The notes beneath the pieces are model-generated. The model worked only from the letters and a program-made list of their open reading frames with translations. It ran no database searches and was not told the origin of the DNA. From Flavobacteriia bacterium (lineage in GTDB: Bacteria; Bacteroidota; Bacteroidia; Flavobacteriales_D; Crocinitomicaceae), in assembly GCA_026391005.1 (NCBI GenBank), contig JAPLEV010000052.1, positions 1 to 64,000 of the forward strand: a DNA stretch of 64,000 bases, in the 5' to 3' direction. This document shows positions 19,028 to 29,476 of this stretch, piece by piece (the stretch's first letter is position 1; the number at the start of each line of letters is the position of its first letter). The position numbers were made by a program, and so were the translations under genes.

Positions 19028-20968
19028 ATGTTTAAACCAAAATCTTTTAGGTTAACTTGCTGCGCCTTAATTTTATTTTTTATTCATTCATTTCAAGTAA
19101 ATGCGCAAGCACCAGATGGCATAAATTATCAAGCGGTTATCCGAAATCTTTCAGGGTCTTTGATCGCAAATACAACCATCGCTATACGAATACAAGTTAA
19201 GCAAACAAACGCCTCAGGAACAATTGTTTTTCAAGAAAGACACAGCGTTACCACCTCAGCACAAGGGGTTGTGAATTTAGTCATTGGACAAGGCACACTT
19301 CTTGGTGGTAATTTTTCGACTATCAATTGGGTCAATGGCCCCTATTTCGTGAGTCTTGGCGTAAGTTTTACAAACGGAACGAACTACCTTGATTACGGTA
19401 CTCAACAATTGATGAGTGTTCCTTATGCGCTTTATGCCAAAAATGCAGGGAATCAACTAAATCAATGGCGATATGGGAATGCGATTCCCGCAGCAGCTCT
19501 AGGTGCAATGGGTGATTTTTACCTAAACATGACTAATGGAAATGTTTATTATAAGTCAGCTGCAACAACTTGGACGCTAACAGGTAATATTACAGGACCA
19601 GCAGGAGCTGCTGGAGCAACGGGTCAAATCGGTTTAACAGGTCCGGCAGGTTCAAATGGAGCAACAGGACCGGCAGGTCCAGCAGGCGCAAATGGAGCAG
19701 CAGGCCCACAAGGTGCTCAAGGATTAACTGGTCCCGCAGGACCAGCAGGTGCAAATGGAGCAGCAGGCCCACAAGGTATTCAAGGATTAACTGGTCCCGC
19801 AGGACCAGCTGGAGGTCCGGCAGGACCAGTTGGACCAGCAGGCACAAATGGTATCTCAGCTTATCAATCAGCCCTTAATAATGGTTATGTTGGCACTGAG
19901 GCATCTTGGTTATCAAGTTTGACAGGTGCTGCAGGACCACAAGGTCCTCAAGGTTTAATAGGTCCAGTTGGACCAGCAGGAACAAACGGTACAAACGGTA
20001 ATTCAGCTTATCAATCAGCCCTAATTAATGGTTATGTTGGCACTGAGGCATCTTGGTTAGCAAGTTTGACAGGTGCAACTGGACCAGCAGGAGCAACTGG
20101 AGCAGCAGGCCCACAAGGTCCGCAGGGGAATCAAGGAATTCAAGGGCCTGCAGGCGGTGGGATGACCGTTAATTGCGGCACTGCGTCTAATACGAATTAT
20201 ACCATTAGAGGTGATGGTAGTGGTATTTATGAGTGCACCAATGCTTTGGTAATAACAAGTACAGGAAAAGTTGGAATTGGAACCTTATCACCTTCATCCT
20301 CTTTTGACTTACATATAGGTTCAGGCGGCTTTTTAGTTGACGGAACATCATCTACTTCTAATATACTTGGACGGCTTCGAATTGGCTCCTCTAGCAGCAG
20401 CACTTATGATCTTCAAGTAGATGGTCATGGTTATTTTACAAGTGGTTTGCGAATCGGCACCACTTCTGCACCTTTAACAGGTGGTATCCTTGCAAATGGT
20501 ATAATAGAATCGAATACTCGTTTCCAGCAAGGAAGCAGTACCTCTGGAACGGGGACTACAATGGTACGAACCTCAACCGGTGAGTTACGTCCCGTTTCAT
20601 CTACTAAATTCGTAAAAGATAATATCCGCGATTTAATTTTTTCAAAAGAAAAAGTTTTTGCTTTACGTCCTGTAATCTACAACCTAAAACCAGCACTCGG
20701 TGGTAATCAGGAAATTGGCTTAATCGCTGAGGAGGTTGCTGAAGTGATGCCTGAACTTGTTATTTTAGGACCAGAAAGACAATGGGTTGGAAATACAGGT
20801 GTTCCCCAAACCGATGCTAATGGCGTAGAAATCAATGACCCTTCTAAAATGGTTCCTTATTCAGTCTATTACGACCGCTTGCCTGTTTATTTGTTATCCA
20901 TAATAAAAGAACAAGAAGAGCGAATTAACGCTTTGGAAAAAAGGTTGAATGCAATGGAAAAGAATTAA
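19028..20968 (+). CDS. Collagen-like (Gly-X-Y) tail-fibre-type protein with C-terminal S74 intramolecular-chaperone-like domain
   Basis: 'PDGINYQAVIRNLSGSLIANTTIAIRIQVKQ' N-domain; long GPAGPAGANGAAGPQG runs; 'SSTKFVKDNIRDLIFSKEKVFALRPVIYNLKP...GLIAEEVAEVMPELV'. Confidence 0.85.
   Translation: MFKPKSFRLTCCALILFFIHSFQVNAQAPDGINYQAVIRNLSGSLIANTTIAIRIQVKQTNASGTIVFQERHSVTTSAQGVVNLVIGQGTLLGGNFSTINWVNGPYFVSLGVSFTNGTNYLDYGTQQLMSVPYALYAKNAGNQLNQWRYGNAIPAAALGAMGDFYLNMTNGNVYYKSAATTWTLTGNITGPAGAAGATGQIGLTGPAGSNGATGPAGPAGANGAAGPQGAQGLTGPAGPAGANGAAGPQGIQGLTGPAGPAGGPAGPVGPAGTNGISAYQSALNNGYVGTEASWLSSLTGAAGPQGPQGLIGPVGPAGTNGTNGNSAYQSALINGYVGTEASWLASLTGATGPAGATGAAGPQGPQGNQGIQGPAGGGMTVNCGTASNTNYTIRGDGSGIYECTNALVITSTGKVGIGTLSPSSSFDLHIGSGGFLVDGTSSTSNILGRLRIGSSSSSTYDLQVDGHGYFTSGLRIGTTSAPLTGGILANGIIESNTRFQQGSSTSGTGTTMVRTSTGELRPVSSTKFVKDNIRDLIFSKEKVFALRPVIYNLKPALGGNQEIGLIAEEVAEVMPELVILGPERQWVGNTGVPQTDANGVEINDPSKMVPYSVYYDRLPVYLLSIIKEQEERINALEKRLNAMEKN
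19856..20076 (+). repeat. Two 74-bp direct-repeat units (19856-19929, 20003-20076) encoding SAYQSALxNGYVGTEASWLxSLTGA
   Basis: Near-identical DNA 'tcagcttatcaatcagccct[ta/aa]t[a/t]aatggttatgttggcactgaggcatcttggtta[t/g]caagtttgacaggtgc'. Confidence 0.85.
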
Positions 20969-20969
20969 T

Positions 20970-22100
20970 CTATTCTAAATCCATTTTTAAAGGCAGTTTT
21001 AATCCGAAATTACTACTGATATTTTTGATAAAATCAGAAAAGGTATTTTTTACCATCATGCGATAAGCATCACCTATATCATCAAAACCTTTAAGATTAT
21101 CTCCAGGACTACCTTTATATTTAAATTGATACGATTTATTTATATTCCTGATATTAAAGTCAAAGTTGAAATTTGCATCTATGCCCATAAACCAGCTTTT
21201 AAAAATAGAAGCTTCTGAATATCGCCATATGCTGGGGTATTTCGTTCCTTGACCAATATTTTCTTGATTTTCTATATTATACGAAATTACAATCACAAGG
21301 TCATTTGTTCCAAGTTTAGTATTCTCGTTCACCATTTCGATTTCAAAAAAATCATTACTAAAAATCCCAAACAAAACAGACTTCATCTCTTGCACTACTT
21401 CATCTTCCAATACGTCTAAATTACCCTGCGAGAAATTTCTTTTTAAGGGGATAAGGTTACTCTCTAAAGCGTATTTTTTGTCGCTTGAATTTGCACAATC
21501 CAATGAAGCCAAAGCTTTTGCATTTTTAGAGTATTCATAGAAATCTTTTAACTCGATTTTGCTCTCAAAATCTATATATATAGTAGATAAATCTTTTGAA
21601 CGCATGTAGTTTAACAATTCACGAAAAAAAACGATCGATTTCTTGTCTGCATTTTGGTCCGCATTTTTAACTGAAGTCTCATAAACAATTAATTCTGACG
21701 CCCACAAATCATTTAGCTTTTGTTTTGATTGAGCCAAGTTTTTTGATGTTGGATAATCCGATATAAAAGAACGGACAACAGCAACATTAAATGTTTGCTT
21801 TACTTCCTCAAACCTTACGTTTTCCATTCTAGAACCCTTTTCACAAAATTTATAATATTGGTGAATATTAAACATTGTAGGGCTCTTTCTAACATTTTTA
21901 AATGCTATTTGTTCTTCAATTATTTCTACCTCTTTAACGTAACGACCATTTGGATAGTCAAGAAAATATGATTGCAAACTTGCTAACGATTTTGACTCCT
22001 TTGCCTTATTAAATGCCAGTCTTTCCTTTAGATAAAAAGAGTAAAATAAGATACTTCCAATAAGAATTCCAATAACGACAATACCACGCTTATTCTGCAT
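20970..22100 (-). CDS. Hypothetical protein with N-terminal TM segment
   Basis: Long ORF 'MQNKRGIVVIGILIGSILFYSFYLKERLAFNKA'; no family recognised. Confidence 0.6.
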   Translation of the reverse strand: MQNKRGIVVIGILIGSILFYSFYLKERLAFNKAKESKSLASLQSYFLDYPNGRYVKEVEIIEEQIAFKNVRKSPTMFNIHQYYKFCEKGSRMENVRFEEVKQTFNVAVVRSFISDYPTSKNLAQSKQKLNDLWASELIVYETSVKNADQNADKKSIVFFRELLNYMRSKDLSTIYIDFESKIELKDFYEYSKNAKALASLDCANSSDKKYALESNLIPLKRNFSQGNLDVLEDEVVQEMKSVLFGIFSNDFFEIEMVNENTKLGTNDLVIVISYNIENQENIGQGTKYPSIWRYSEASIFKSWFMGIDANFNFDFNIRNINKSYQFKYKGSPGDNLKGFDDIGDAYRMMVKNTFSDFIKNISSNFGLKLPLKMDLE

Positions 22101-22286
22101 AATTATTTATTTTAAGAACTATTATAATTTCAAATAAATTGTGTCCCAAATTAAAATTAAGACATTCAAATATATAAATTTATTGATTATAAGGTACTTA
22201 TTATTAGTTTAAATAGAACCCCATGTTATGTTTTTGATGTTTACAAAAGGCCTTTGACTATCTTAATGAAAGCGCTACTTTTCGAT

Positions 22287-23372
22287 TTATTTGTTCATGA
22301 ATTCACAGATTAATCTATGAAAGTGATGTAATCCTGTTTCGCGAGAAGGAGAGTATCTGCCTTGGTCATAAAAGCGAGAACGAATTCCCTTCTGCACATT
22401 TTCTACTATGGCCTCATCTTCATGTTCCACTTTGTCAAGTTGCGCTCCTGCACCGCGATCTAATTTGTTTTCATCATATACGAAGCTTGTAAATGAAACT
22501 TTAGTCAAGCTTATTCCCAGGGGACTAATGATGTTCAAAGATAAGCCCCAAGGATAAAAGTTGAACATCATGTTAGGGAATACCCAAAAGTAATATGCCG
22601 AAACTGATTTTCCGAAATCGGGGTGAGTATCCGGAATTTCGAAAACGTCTTCACCACCACGTGATAGTGCCAGTTGCAAATTTGAATAGCGAAATAATTC
22701 AGTGGTGTATGTTCCATAGTCAACTTCCGCATTTAAACCGGCATGTACAAATGGAATATGAAACCCTTCCAGATAATTTTCGGTGTATAAGGCCCAATGT
22801 GCATTGACGAGATAATCGCGTGAACGCGCTGGTTCAGCTTTGAACTCATGGAAAGGAAGAAATGAAATCCTATCTTGCATATCACCAAGTACTTCTTTCA
22901 AAGTCATTGAGGGTAGTATACCTGTAAAAGAAAGGTTTTCCCAACTGCCATATGGTACTTTAGGAAGATTGTCCTTAGCTGAGGGGAAATCAAGCGCATC
23001 TTCAAACTCTGGCATGTGTTGGAATGTTCCATTCAAATCAAATCGCCTACCATGATAGGGACAGCGGATGCTCTTGTCTTGACATTTGTGCTCAACTAGA
23101 ATGTTTCCACGGTGCGTACAAACATTAGAAAGGCATTGAACTTCCCCCTTATTATTCCGAGTTACGATTAAAGGTTCATCGAGTAATCCCGGCAATAAGG
23201 TATATGGAGCGATCTGACCATTCAGGCGAATATCATCTGAGTTGCCAAGAAAATGCCAAGTACGTGTAAAAATTTTTTCTTTGGCTTGTTCATAAGCTTC
23301 CTCAGAGATGTAAAATTCTGAATCAAGGGTAAAAGCCCTTTGTATATCTTCATTAACATGAAATCTTTTCAT
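22287..23372 (-). CDS. Rieske [2Fe-2S] ring-hydroxylating oxygenase alpha subunit-like
   Basis: Rieske 'CTHRGNILVEHKCQDKSIRCPYHG'; mononuclear Fe site 'NAHWALYTENYLEGFHIPFVHAGL'. Confidence 0.88.
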   Translation of the reverse strand: MKRFHVNEDIQRAFTLDSEFYISEEAYEQAKEKIFTRTWHFLGNSDDIRLNGQIAPYTLLPGLLDEPLIVTRNNKGEVQCLSNVCTHRGNILVEHKCQDKSIRCPYHGRRFDLNGTFQHMPEFEDALDFPSAKDNLPKVPYGSWENLSFTGILPSMTLKEVLGDMQDRISFLPFHEFKAEPARSRDYLVNAHWALYTENYLEGFHIPFVHAGLNAEVDYGTYTTELFRYSNLQLALSRGGEDVFEIPDTHPDFGKSVSAYYFWVFPNMMFNFYPWGLSLNIISPLGISLTKVSFTSFVYDENKLDRGAGAQLDKVEHEDEAIVENVQKGIRSRFYDQGRYSPSRETGLHHFHRLICEFMNK

Positions 23373-23373
23373 C

Positions 23374-25047
23374 TTATTTTTTTGCTAGTCTACTGTGCTT
23401 GTGTCCATAAAGAAAATACACTACCAGGCCGATGGCAAACCAGATGAAGAACCATTTCCAATTGTTTACGGCCATTCCTGTAAGCAAATAGCAGCATGAC
23501 ACTAAACCGAGCACAGGTATTAAGGAAAGATTTTTCTTAAATGAAAGGACGGTCATAACTAAACAAATTACAAAGAAGCAAATCATGGGAATGCTCTGAG
23601 CATAGTTTTCGCCTTTTAAGAGAATAGTTTCTGTAAAAAATGTTGGAAACTGAATAATTAAAAACGTGAATGTTGAAATAATTATTCCGGGAAAAATATA
23701 CTTCGCATTGATGTATGGGAGGCGAAAACGACCTTTCGTTGGCTCTCCTTCCGGCGTGCCTTTTTGAGATGGAAGCATGAGCACACCCCCACATACTAGA
23801 ACAAAGGCAAATAATGTTCCTATGCTTGTGAAATCAAGGATGAAATTTTCATCCGTGAAGAACATCGGAACCCCAACAACGAAACCTGTCACAATCGTGG
23901 CAAAACCAGGGGTTTTATATTTTGGATGAATCTTAGAAAATTTCTTAGGCAATAATCCATCGCGACTCATGGTCATCCAAATACGCGGCTGTCCCATTTG
24001 AAAAACAAGCATAACACTGGTCATTGCAACAACGGCGGCAACGGAAACTATGTACATCATCCACTTTACTCCTTTTAGCTGAAAGATTTCCGCCAAAGGA
24101 TCAGAAACACCTAAATCTTTGTACGAAACCATCCCAGTTAGAACAAGCGCTAGTAAAATAAAGACTACCGTGCAAATTACGAGGGAATAAATCATACCAC
24201 GCGGAAGATCTCGCTGTGGATTCTTTGACTCTTCGGCAAGGGTTGAAACGGCATCAAATCCAACGTAGGCAAAAAAGACAGCAGATACTCCAGCCATTAC
24301 ACCACCAAAACCATTGGGCAAGAATGGTGTCCAATTATCAATATCGATATAGAAAAACCCTACAATAATGACTAATATTACCACAACGAGTTTAATTATA
24401 ACCATGATATTGCTGATGTTTCTTGATTCTTTTGTTCCAACGTAAACGAGCCAAGTAATCAATACATTAATCATAACACCCGGTAAATCAAAAATAATTC
24501 GAAGGCCGCCCAATTGTGGTGCAGAATTCCACGCAGAAAATCCTTCCGTTCCAATTTTGGTAGAAGTGAAAGCATCGTGCGCCGCTCTATAGTTAATGGT
24601 TAACCACGTGGGTAAATCAATACCAAAACCATGAAGCAAATTGGTAAAATATCCACTCCATGAAAATGCTATGTAAATATTCCCAATAGAGTACTCCATT
24701 AGTAATGCCCATCCAATAATCCATGCAAACAATTCACCAAAGGAAACATAGGCATAGGTATAAGCACTTCCCGATACCGGCACACGAGCAGCAAATTCTG
24801 CGTAACACATTGCAGTAAATCCACAAGCAATAGCGCAAATAACATACAACAAAACTACGCCTGGTCCTCCAGAAAAGCAGGCGTTACCGATGGCACTAAA
24901 CGTTCCACCTCCAATAATGGCAGCAACTCCAAAGAACGTAAGATCACGAACAGTTAATACTTTACTCAGGCCATGACCGTGGCCATCACCTTCATCATGC
25001 GCTGATACTGTAGCCGATTTTTTACGAAATAATGACCTGAAATCCAT
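23374..25047 (-). CDS. APC superfamily amino acid permease
   Basis: 'FFGVAAIIGGGTFSAIGNACFSGGPGVVLLYVICAIACGFTAMCYAEFAARVPVSGSAYTYAYVSFGE'. Confidence 0.92.
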   Translation of the reverse strand: MDFRSLFRKKSATVSAHDEGDGHGHGLSKVLTVRDLTFFGVAAIIGGGTFSAIGNACFSGGPGVVLLYVICAIACGFTAMCYAEFAARVPVSGSAYTYAYVSFGELFAWIIGWALLMEYSIGNIYIAFSWSGYFTNLLHGFGIDLPTWLTINYRAAHDAFTSTKIGTEGFSAWNSAPQLGGLRIIFDLPGVMINVLITWLVYVGTKESRNISNIMVIIKLVVVILVIIVGFFYIDIDNWTPFLPNGFGGVMAGVSAVFFAYVGFDAVSTLAEESKNPQRDLPRGMIYSLVICTVVFILLALVLTGMVSYKDLGVSDPLAEIFQLKGVKWMMYIVSVAAVVAMTSVMLVFQMGQPRIWMTMSRDGLLPKKFSKIHPKYKTPGFATIVTGFVVGVPMFFTDENFILDFTSIGTLFAFVLVCGGVLMLPSQKGTPEGEPTKGRFRLPYINAKYIFPGIIISTFTFLIIQFPTFFTETILLKGENYAQSIPMICFFVICLVMTVLSFKKNLSLIPVLGLVSCCYLLTGMAVNNWKWFFIWFAIGLVVYFLYGHKHSRLAKK

Positions 25048-25128
25048 GGTATAATTTTTATTAACTCTAAAAGTATAAAAAAAATAGATACCCTTCTATT
25101 TTTGACTTCATCCATTACCTTTGCACCA

Positions 25129-27915
25129 GTGAAAACAAAAATTGAAATAAAAGGAGCTAGGGTCCATAATCTCAAAAACATTGATTTAAGTATCAATCAC
25201 AATCAATTAACAGTCATTACCGGTGTTTCTGGATCTGGAAAATCATCACTCGCCTTTGATACTATATTTGCTGAAGGGCAAAGAAGGTTTATTGAAAGTA
25301 TGTCATCTTATGCAAGGCAATTCCTCGGTAAATTAAATAAACCCGAAACAGACTACATAAAAGGCATTGCACCAAGTATCGCTATACAACAAAAAGTAAT
25401 AACCAGTAATCCGAGATCAACAGTTGGCACCACAACAGAAATATACGATTATTTAAAAATCTTATTTGCACGAATAGGTACTACCATTTCACCTGTTTCA
25501 AATGAAAAAGTAAAAAAGCATACAGCACAAGATGTGTTAATAGCGCTCAATAGTGCAAAGAATAATAGTAAAGTAGCAGTTGTTTGTCCAATTGTCAATT
25601 TGGATAAAACAAATCCAGAGAAAATAATTCAACAACTTATAAGTAAAGGCTTTAATCGAATTTGCTTAAATAATAATATTCAAAATTTAAATGAATTAAT
25701 TAGCATACCCCCAACTTTAAGTGATGCGCTCATTGTGATTGACCGTATTATTTTAGAAAATGGAAATGAGCTTAATAATGCTCGATACATTGACTCGATT
25801 CAATTAGCTTTTGACGAAGGAAAAGGTAACTGTGGACTTTTAGACATTGAAAAAAAAACAGTTAAGTGGTTCAATAACCGATTTGAGCTAGATGGGATGT
25901 CGTTTCAAGAACCTAACATTCATTTTTTCACTTTTAACAACCCATTTGGCGCTTGCAAGACATGCGAAGGATATGGAAGAGTGTTAGGTATTGATGAACA
26001 ATTAGTTTTTCCAAATCGACAGCTGAGTATCTACGAAGAAGCCATCATGCCCTGGCGTGGCGAAGTTATGGGAGAATACCTGAAAGAACTTATCTACAAT
26101 GCCAAAAAATTCGATTTTCCAATTCATCGCCCCGTTAATCAATTAACACCTGAAGAATACACTATTTTATGGGAAGGAAACGGCCATTTTATGGGCTTAA
26201 ATAAATTTTTTAAATTCCTTGAAAGTCAAACTTATAAAATACAATATAGAGTATTACTCTCAAGATATCGCGGTCAAACAGAATGTCCAGAATGTAAAGG
26301 TACTCGCCTAAGGGGTGATGCCAGTTATGTTAAAATAAATCAATATTCAATCCAAGATATTGTGCTACTTCCAATAGCACAATGTTATGATTTTTTCAAT
26401 GCTTTATCATTAGACGAGAACGACAGAATCATTAGCAAGCGAATTTTACCAGAAATCATTCAACGATTAGGATTCTTAAAAAATGTGGGCTTAGGTTACT
26501 TAACATTAAATAGGGCAGCCAATACCTTATCAGGAGGAGAATCCCAAAGAATAAATTTAGCAACTGCATTAGGTAGCAGCTTAGTGGGCTCAATATATGT
26601 GCTAGACGAACCCTCTATCGGACTTCATCCTATTGATACACAGCGTTTAATAAGTGTTTTAAAAAATCTGACTGCGCTTGGAAATACTGTACTTATAGTT
26701 GAACACGAAGAGGAAATAATGAAAGCGGCTGACTCCATTATTGATATTGGTCCTTTTGCTGGACAATATGGAGGAGAAGTTGTGTTTCAAGGAACATTCA
26801 AAGAACTTAAAACAGCAAAAAATAGCTTAACGGCTGATTATCTAAATCAGCTTAGATGCATTCCAATTCCCGCTAAACGAAGAATAAGTGACAAAAAAAT
26901 CAGTATTAGTGGAGCAACAAAAAACAATCTTAAAAATATCGCGATTGACATCCCATTGCAATCTTTTGTATGTATTAGCGGAGTTTCAGGATCGGGGAAA
27001 TCAACACTAATAAAAGATATAGTATACCCTGCAATTAGCACTCATCTTGGATTAAGTAGCGAGTTAAACAAAGGATTTGACTCCCTATCAGGCGATTTAA
27101 ACATGGTACAAAACATTGAATTTATTGATCAAAATCCAATCGGAAAGTCCTCAAGAAGTAACCCAATTACTTATGTCAAAGCCTTTGATGACATACGTGA
27201 ACTATACACGCGACAATCTTTATCAAAAATCCGTGGCTATAAACCAGGTTTTTTTAGTTTTAATGTTGAAGGCGGACGATGCGAAATGTGCGAGGGAGAA
27301 GGAATAATAACGGTTGCCATGCAATTTATGGCAGATATTGAACTGACTTGTGAAACATGCAAAGGAAAACGTTATAAAAGTGAAACATTAGAGATAACTT
27401 ATAGAGGAATAACAATACACGACTTGCTCGTAATGAATTTAGAGGATGCTTATCTCTTTTTTAACAGTTCGAATGAAAAGACAGAACAAAAAATAGCTGA
27501 AAAAATAAAACCCTTAATTGATGTTGGTCTAGGTTATTTAAAAGTAGGACAATCTTCAAGTACTATGAGTGGCGGAGAAGCACAGAGAATAAAATTGGCG
27601 TCTTTCTTATCAAAAACTACTGCTGCTCCCACACTTTTCATCTTTGATGAGCCAACTACAGGATTACATTTTTACGATATCGAAAAACTTTTAATTGCCT
27701 TTAATGCATTAGTAAATAAAGGACATACAGTACTTGTTATTGAACACAATGTAGAAGTCTTGAAATGTGCTGATCATATTATTGATTTAGGTCCTGAGGG
27801 AGGCGAAAATGGAGGTAATCTATTATTTTGTGGTACGCCAGAACAACTTATCAAAATGGAAAATAATTCAACTGGTCAGTTTTTAAAAGAAAAAATAAGT
27901 CAGGTTAAAAATTAA
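25129..27915 (+). CDS. uvrA: Excinuclease ABC subunit A
   Basis: 'TKIEIKGARVHNLKNIDLSI', two ABC modules, 'GGRCEMCEGEGIITVAMQFMADIELTCETCKGKRY'; GTG 25129 preferred over TTG 25102, which lies in a TAnnTTTG box. Confidence 0.95.
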   Translation: MKTKIEIKGARVHNLKNIDLSINHNQLTVITGVSGSGKSSLAFDTIFAEGQRRFIESMSSYARQFLGKLNKPETDYIKGIAPSIAIQQKVITSNPRSTVGTTTEIYDYLKILFARIGTTISPVSNEKVKKHTAQDVLIALNSAKNNSKVAVVCPIVNLDKTNPEKIIQQLISKGFNRICLNNNIQNLNELISIPPTLSDALIVIDRIILENGNELNNARYIDSIQLAFDEGKGNCGLLDIEKKTVKWFNNRFELDGMSFQEPNIHFFTFNNPFGACKTCEGYGRVLGIDEQLVFPNRQLSIYEEAIMPWRGEVMGEYLKELIYNAKKFDFPIHRPVNQLTPEEYTILWEGNGHFMGLNKFFKFLESQTYKIQYRVLLSRYRGQTECPECKGTRLRGDASYVKINQYSIQDIVLLPIAQCYDFFNALSLDENDRIISKRILPEIIQRLGFLKNVGLGYLTLNRAANTLSGGESQRINLATALGSSLVGSIYVLDEPSIGLHPIDTQRLISVLKNLTALGNTVLIVEHEEEIMKAADSIIDIGPFAGQYGGEVVFQGTFKELKTAKNSLTADYLNQLRCIPIPAKRRISDKKISISGATKNNLKNIAIDIPLQSFVCISGVSGSGKSTLIKDIVYPAISTHLGLSSELNKGFDSLSGDLNMVQNIEFIDQNPIGKSSRSNPITYVKAFDDIRELYTRQSLSKIRGYKPGFFSFNVEGGRCEMCEGEGIITVAMQFMADIELTCETCKGKRYKSETLEITYRGITIHDLLVMNLEDAYLFFNSSNEKTEQKIAEKIKPLIDVGLGYLKVGQSSSTMSGGEAQRIKLASFLSKTTAAPTLFIFDEPTTGLHFYDIEKLLIAFNALVNKGHTVLVIEHNVEVLKCADHIIDLGPEGGENGGNLLFCGTPEQLIKMENNSTGQFLKEKISQVKN

Positions 27916-27977
27916 AGGAACACTGGAATTATTAATAATGATTTCTAATTCTTATTTTTGGGCATCAAATTTAACGA

Positions 27978-28670
27978 TTGAAAAAACTCACAATAGCTAT
28001 TGATGGATTCTCATCCTGCGGTAAAAGTACCCTAGCGAAGGATTTAGCCAAAGAATTAAATTACATTTTTGTCGATTCTGGAGCCATGTATAGAGGCATA
28101 GCCTACTACGTTCTTCAAAACAAGCTTTTTATCAATGGAGAACCTGATAAAATTACCTTAATCAATAAATTAGATGAAATTACCTTAGCTTTTGAGTACA
28201 ATCCTGAAAAATTCGAAAGTGATCTTCTTTTAAATGGTATTATAATATCCAATGAAATTAGAAAACCTGAAGTAGCAGCTATTGTTTCAAAAATAGCTGT
28301 TTTGAAAGAAGTTCGAACTAAACTTGTTAAAACGCAGCAAAAGTTGGGGGAACTAGGCGGTATTATAATGGATGGAAGAGATATAGGAACTGTTGTTTTT
28401 CCGTTTGCAGATATAAAGTTTTTTGTTACCGCTGACCCAACCATTAGAGCAGAAAGGCGCTATAAAGAACTCATTCTAAAAGATCCTACTCTTACCTTAG
28501 CGGCCATCAAAGCAAATTTAGATGAACGTGACTTTTTAGACACGACGCGAGAAATAAGTCCACTTAAAAAGGCAAATGATGCGATCGAAATTGATAATTC
28601 CAACTTATCAAGAGAAGCACAATTAGCATTTGCACTAAAACTCATAAAACAAAGAACTATTGGTCTATGA
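27978..28670 (+). CDS. cmk: (d)CMP kinase
   Basis: 'IAIDGFSSCGKSTLAKDLAKELNYIFVDSGAMYRGIAYY', 'MDGRDIGTVVFPFADIKFFVTADPTIRAERRYKEL'; TTG start. Confidence 0.94.
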   Translation: MKKLTIAIDGFSSCGKSTLAKDLAKELNYIFVDSGAMYRGIAYYVLQNKLFINGEPDKITLINKLDEITLAFEYNPEKFESDLLLNGIIISNEIRKPEVAAIVSKIAVLKEVRTKLVKTQQKLGELGGIIMDGRDIGTVVFPFADIKFFVTADPTIRAERRYKELILKDPTLTLAAIKANLDERDFLDTTREISPLKKANDAIEIDNSNLSREAQLAFALKLIKQRTIGL

Positions 28671-29452
28671 TACAGTCGATTTTTTCTAAACTAAGCGTAT
28701 TACTTTTTCTATTAACACTTTTCTATTGCGTGTCGTGTAATGAGCAAAAAGATCGAAAAGAGGTTACAGAAGAGGAATTGCCAACGAATCATTTGGATTT
28801 AAATATGTATGCTAAAAATCACATCGAATCTGAGTTAAGTATTCCTGTTAACGAAAAATATACCTTAAGTATTCATAAAGAAAATTTAGATGGTGATGAT
28901 AAAATAGATGCTATTATATTAGTTAATCGATACGAATATGCACTTGAAGAAGCTGCAAGGTCAGTAAATCCTGCAAAGCAAGCAGAACTTGGCTTTATGG
29001 GTAACTATAATTACTTTTTTTATTTTGATGGTGCCTTAAACTTAATTTCTCCTCCTCTCGCCATTCCATCGTCACCGATGTTACCATTGAAAGTAAGTTT
29101 TGAAAACATCAGTTCAGCATCATACAAAGACGTGCTCATTGATTTTAGAATTCGCAATGCTAGTTATAAAGATTTTTATACTGTTTTGAAGCATACACCC
29201 CGTAGAATTTTTCAATGGAAAAATTTTGATAGCTTAGGTACAGCTGATGCAACATGTTTTCTTTTTAATTTCGAAACAGGTAGTTACAGCGAAGCGAAAG
29301 ATATAGTCATTTCAAAAGGTCGTTTAGGTGCTATTCCAAAAAAAGCAGACCTTTTTATTTATGAACCAACCATTCAAAATAAAAATAAAAAAGAAAATTT
29401 ATTTAGATTCTTTTATCTTCCTCAAAAAGAGAAGTATGTTACCTTTAAATAA
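28667..29452 (+). CDS. Hypothetical lipoprotein
   Basis: Lipobox-like 'LLTLFYCVSCNEQKD'; overlaps cmk stop by 4 nt. Confidence 0.6.
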   Translation: MIQSIFSKLSVLLFLLTLFYCVSCNEQKDRKEVTEEELPTNHLDLNMYAKNHIESELSIPVNEKYTLSIHKENLDGDDKIDAIILVNRYEYALEEAARSVNPAKQAELGFMGNYNYFFYFDGALNLISPPLAIPSSPMLPLKVSFENISSASYKDVLIDFRIRNASYKDFYTVLKHTPRRIFQWKNFDSLGTADATCFLFNFETGSYSEAKDIVISKGRLGAIPKKADLFIYEPTIQNKNKKENLFRFFYLPQKEKYVTFK

Positions 29453-29476
29453 AAGTAACCTAAGATTGGCGCTCGA

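Noticed and set aside
19590-19847. 85-aa Leu-rich minus-strand ORF
   Set aside because: Antisense shadow of the collagen Gly-X-Y repeat; composition artefact.
23537-23794. 85-aa minus-strand ORF within the APC permease gene
   Set aside because: Alternate frame of the permease on the same strand; no evidence for a nested gene.
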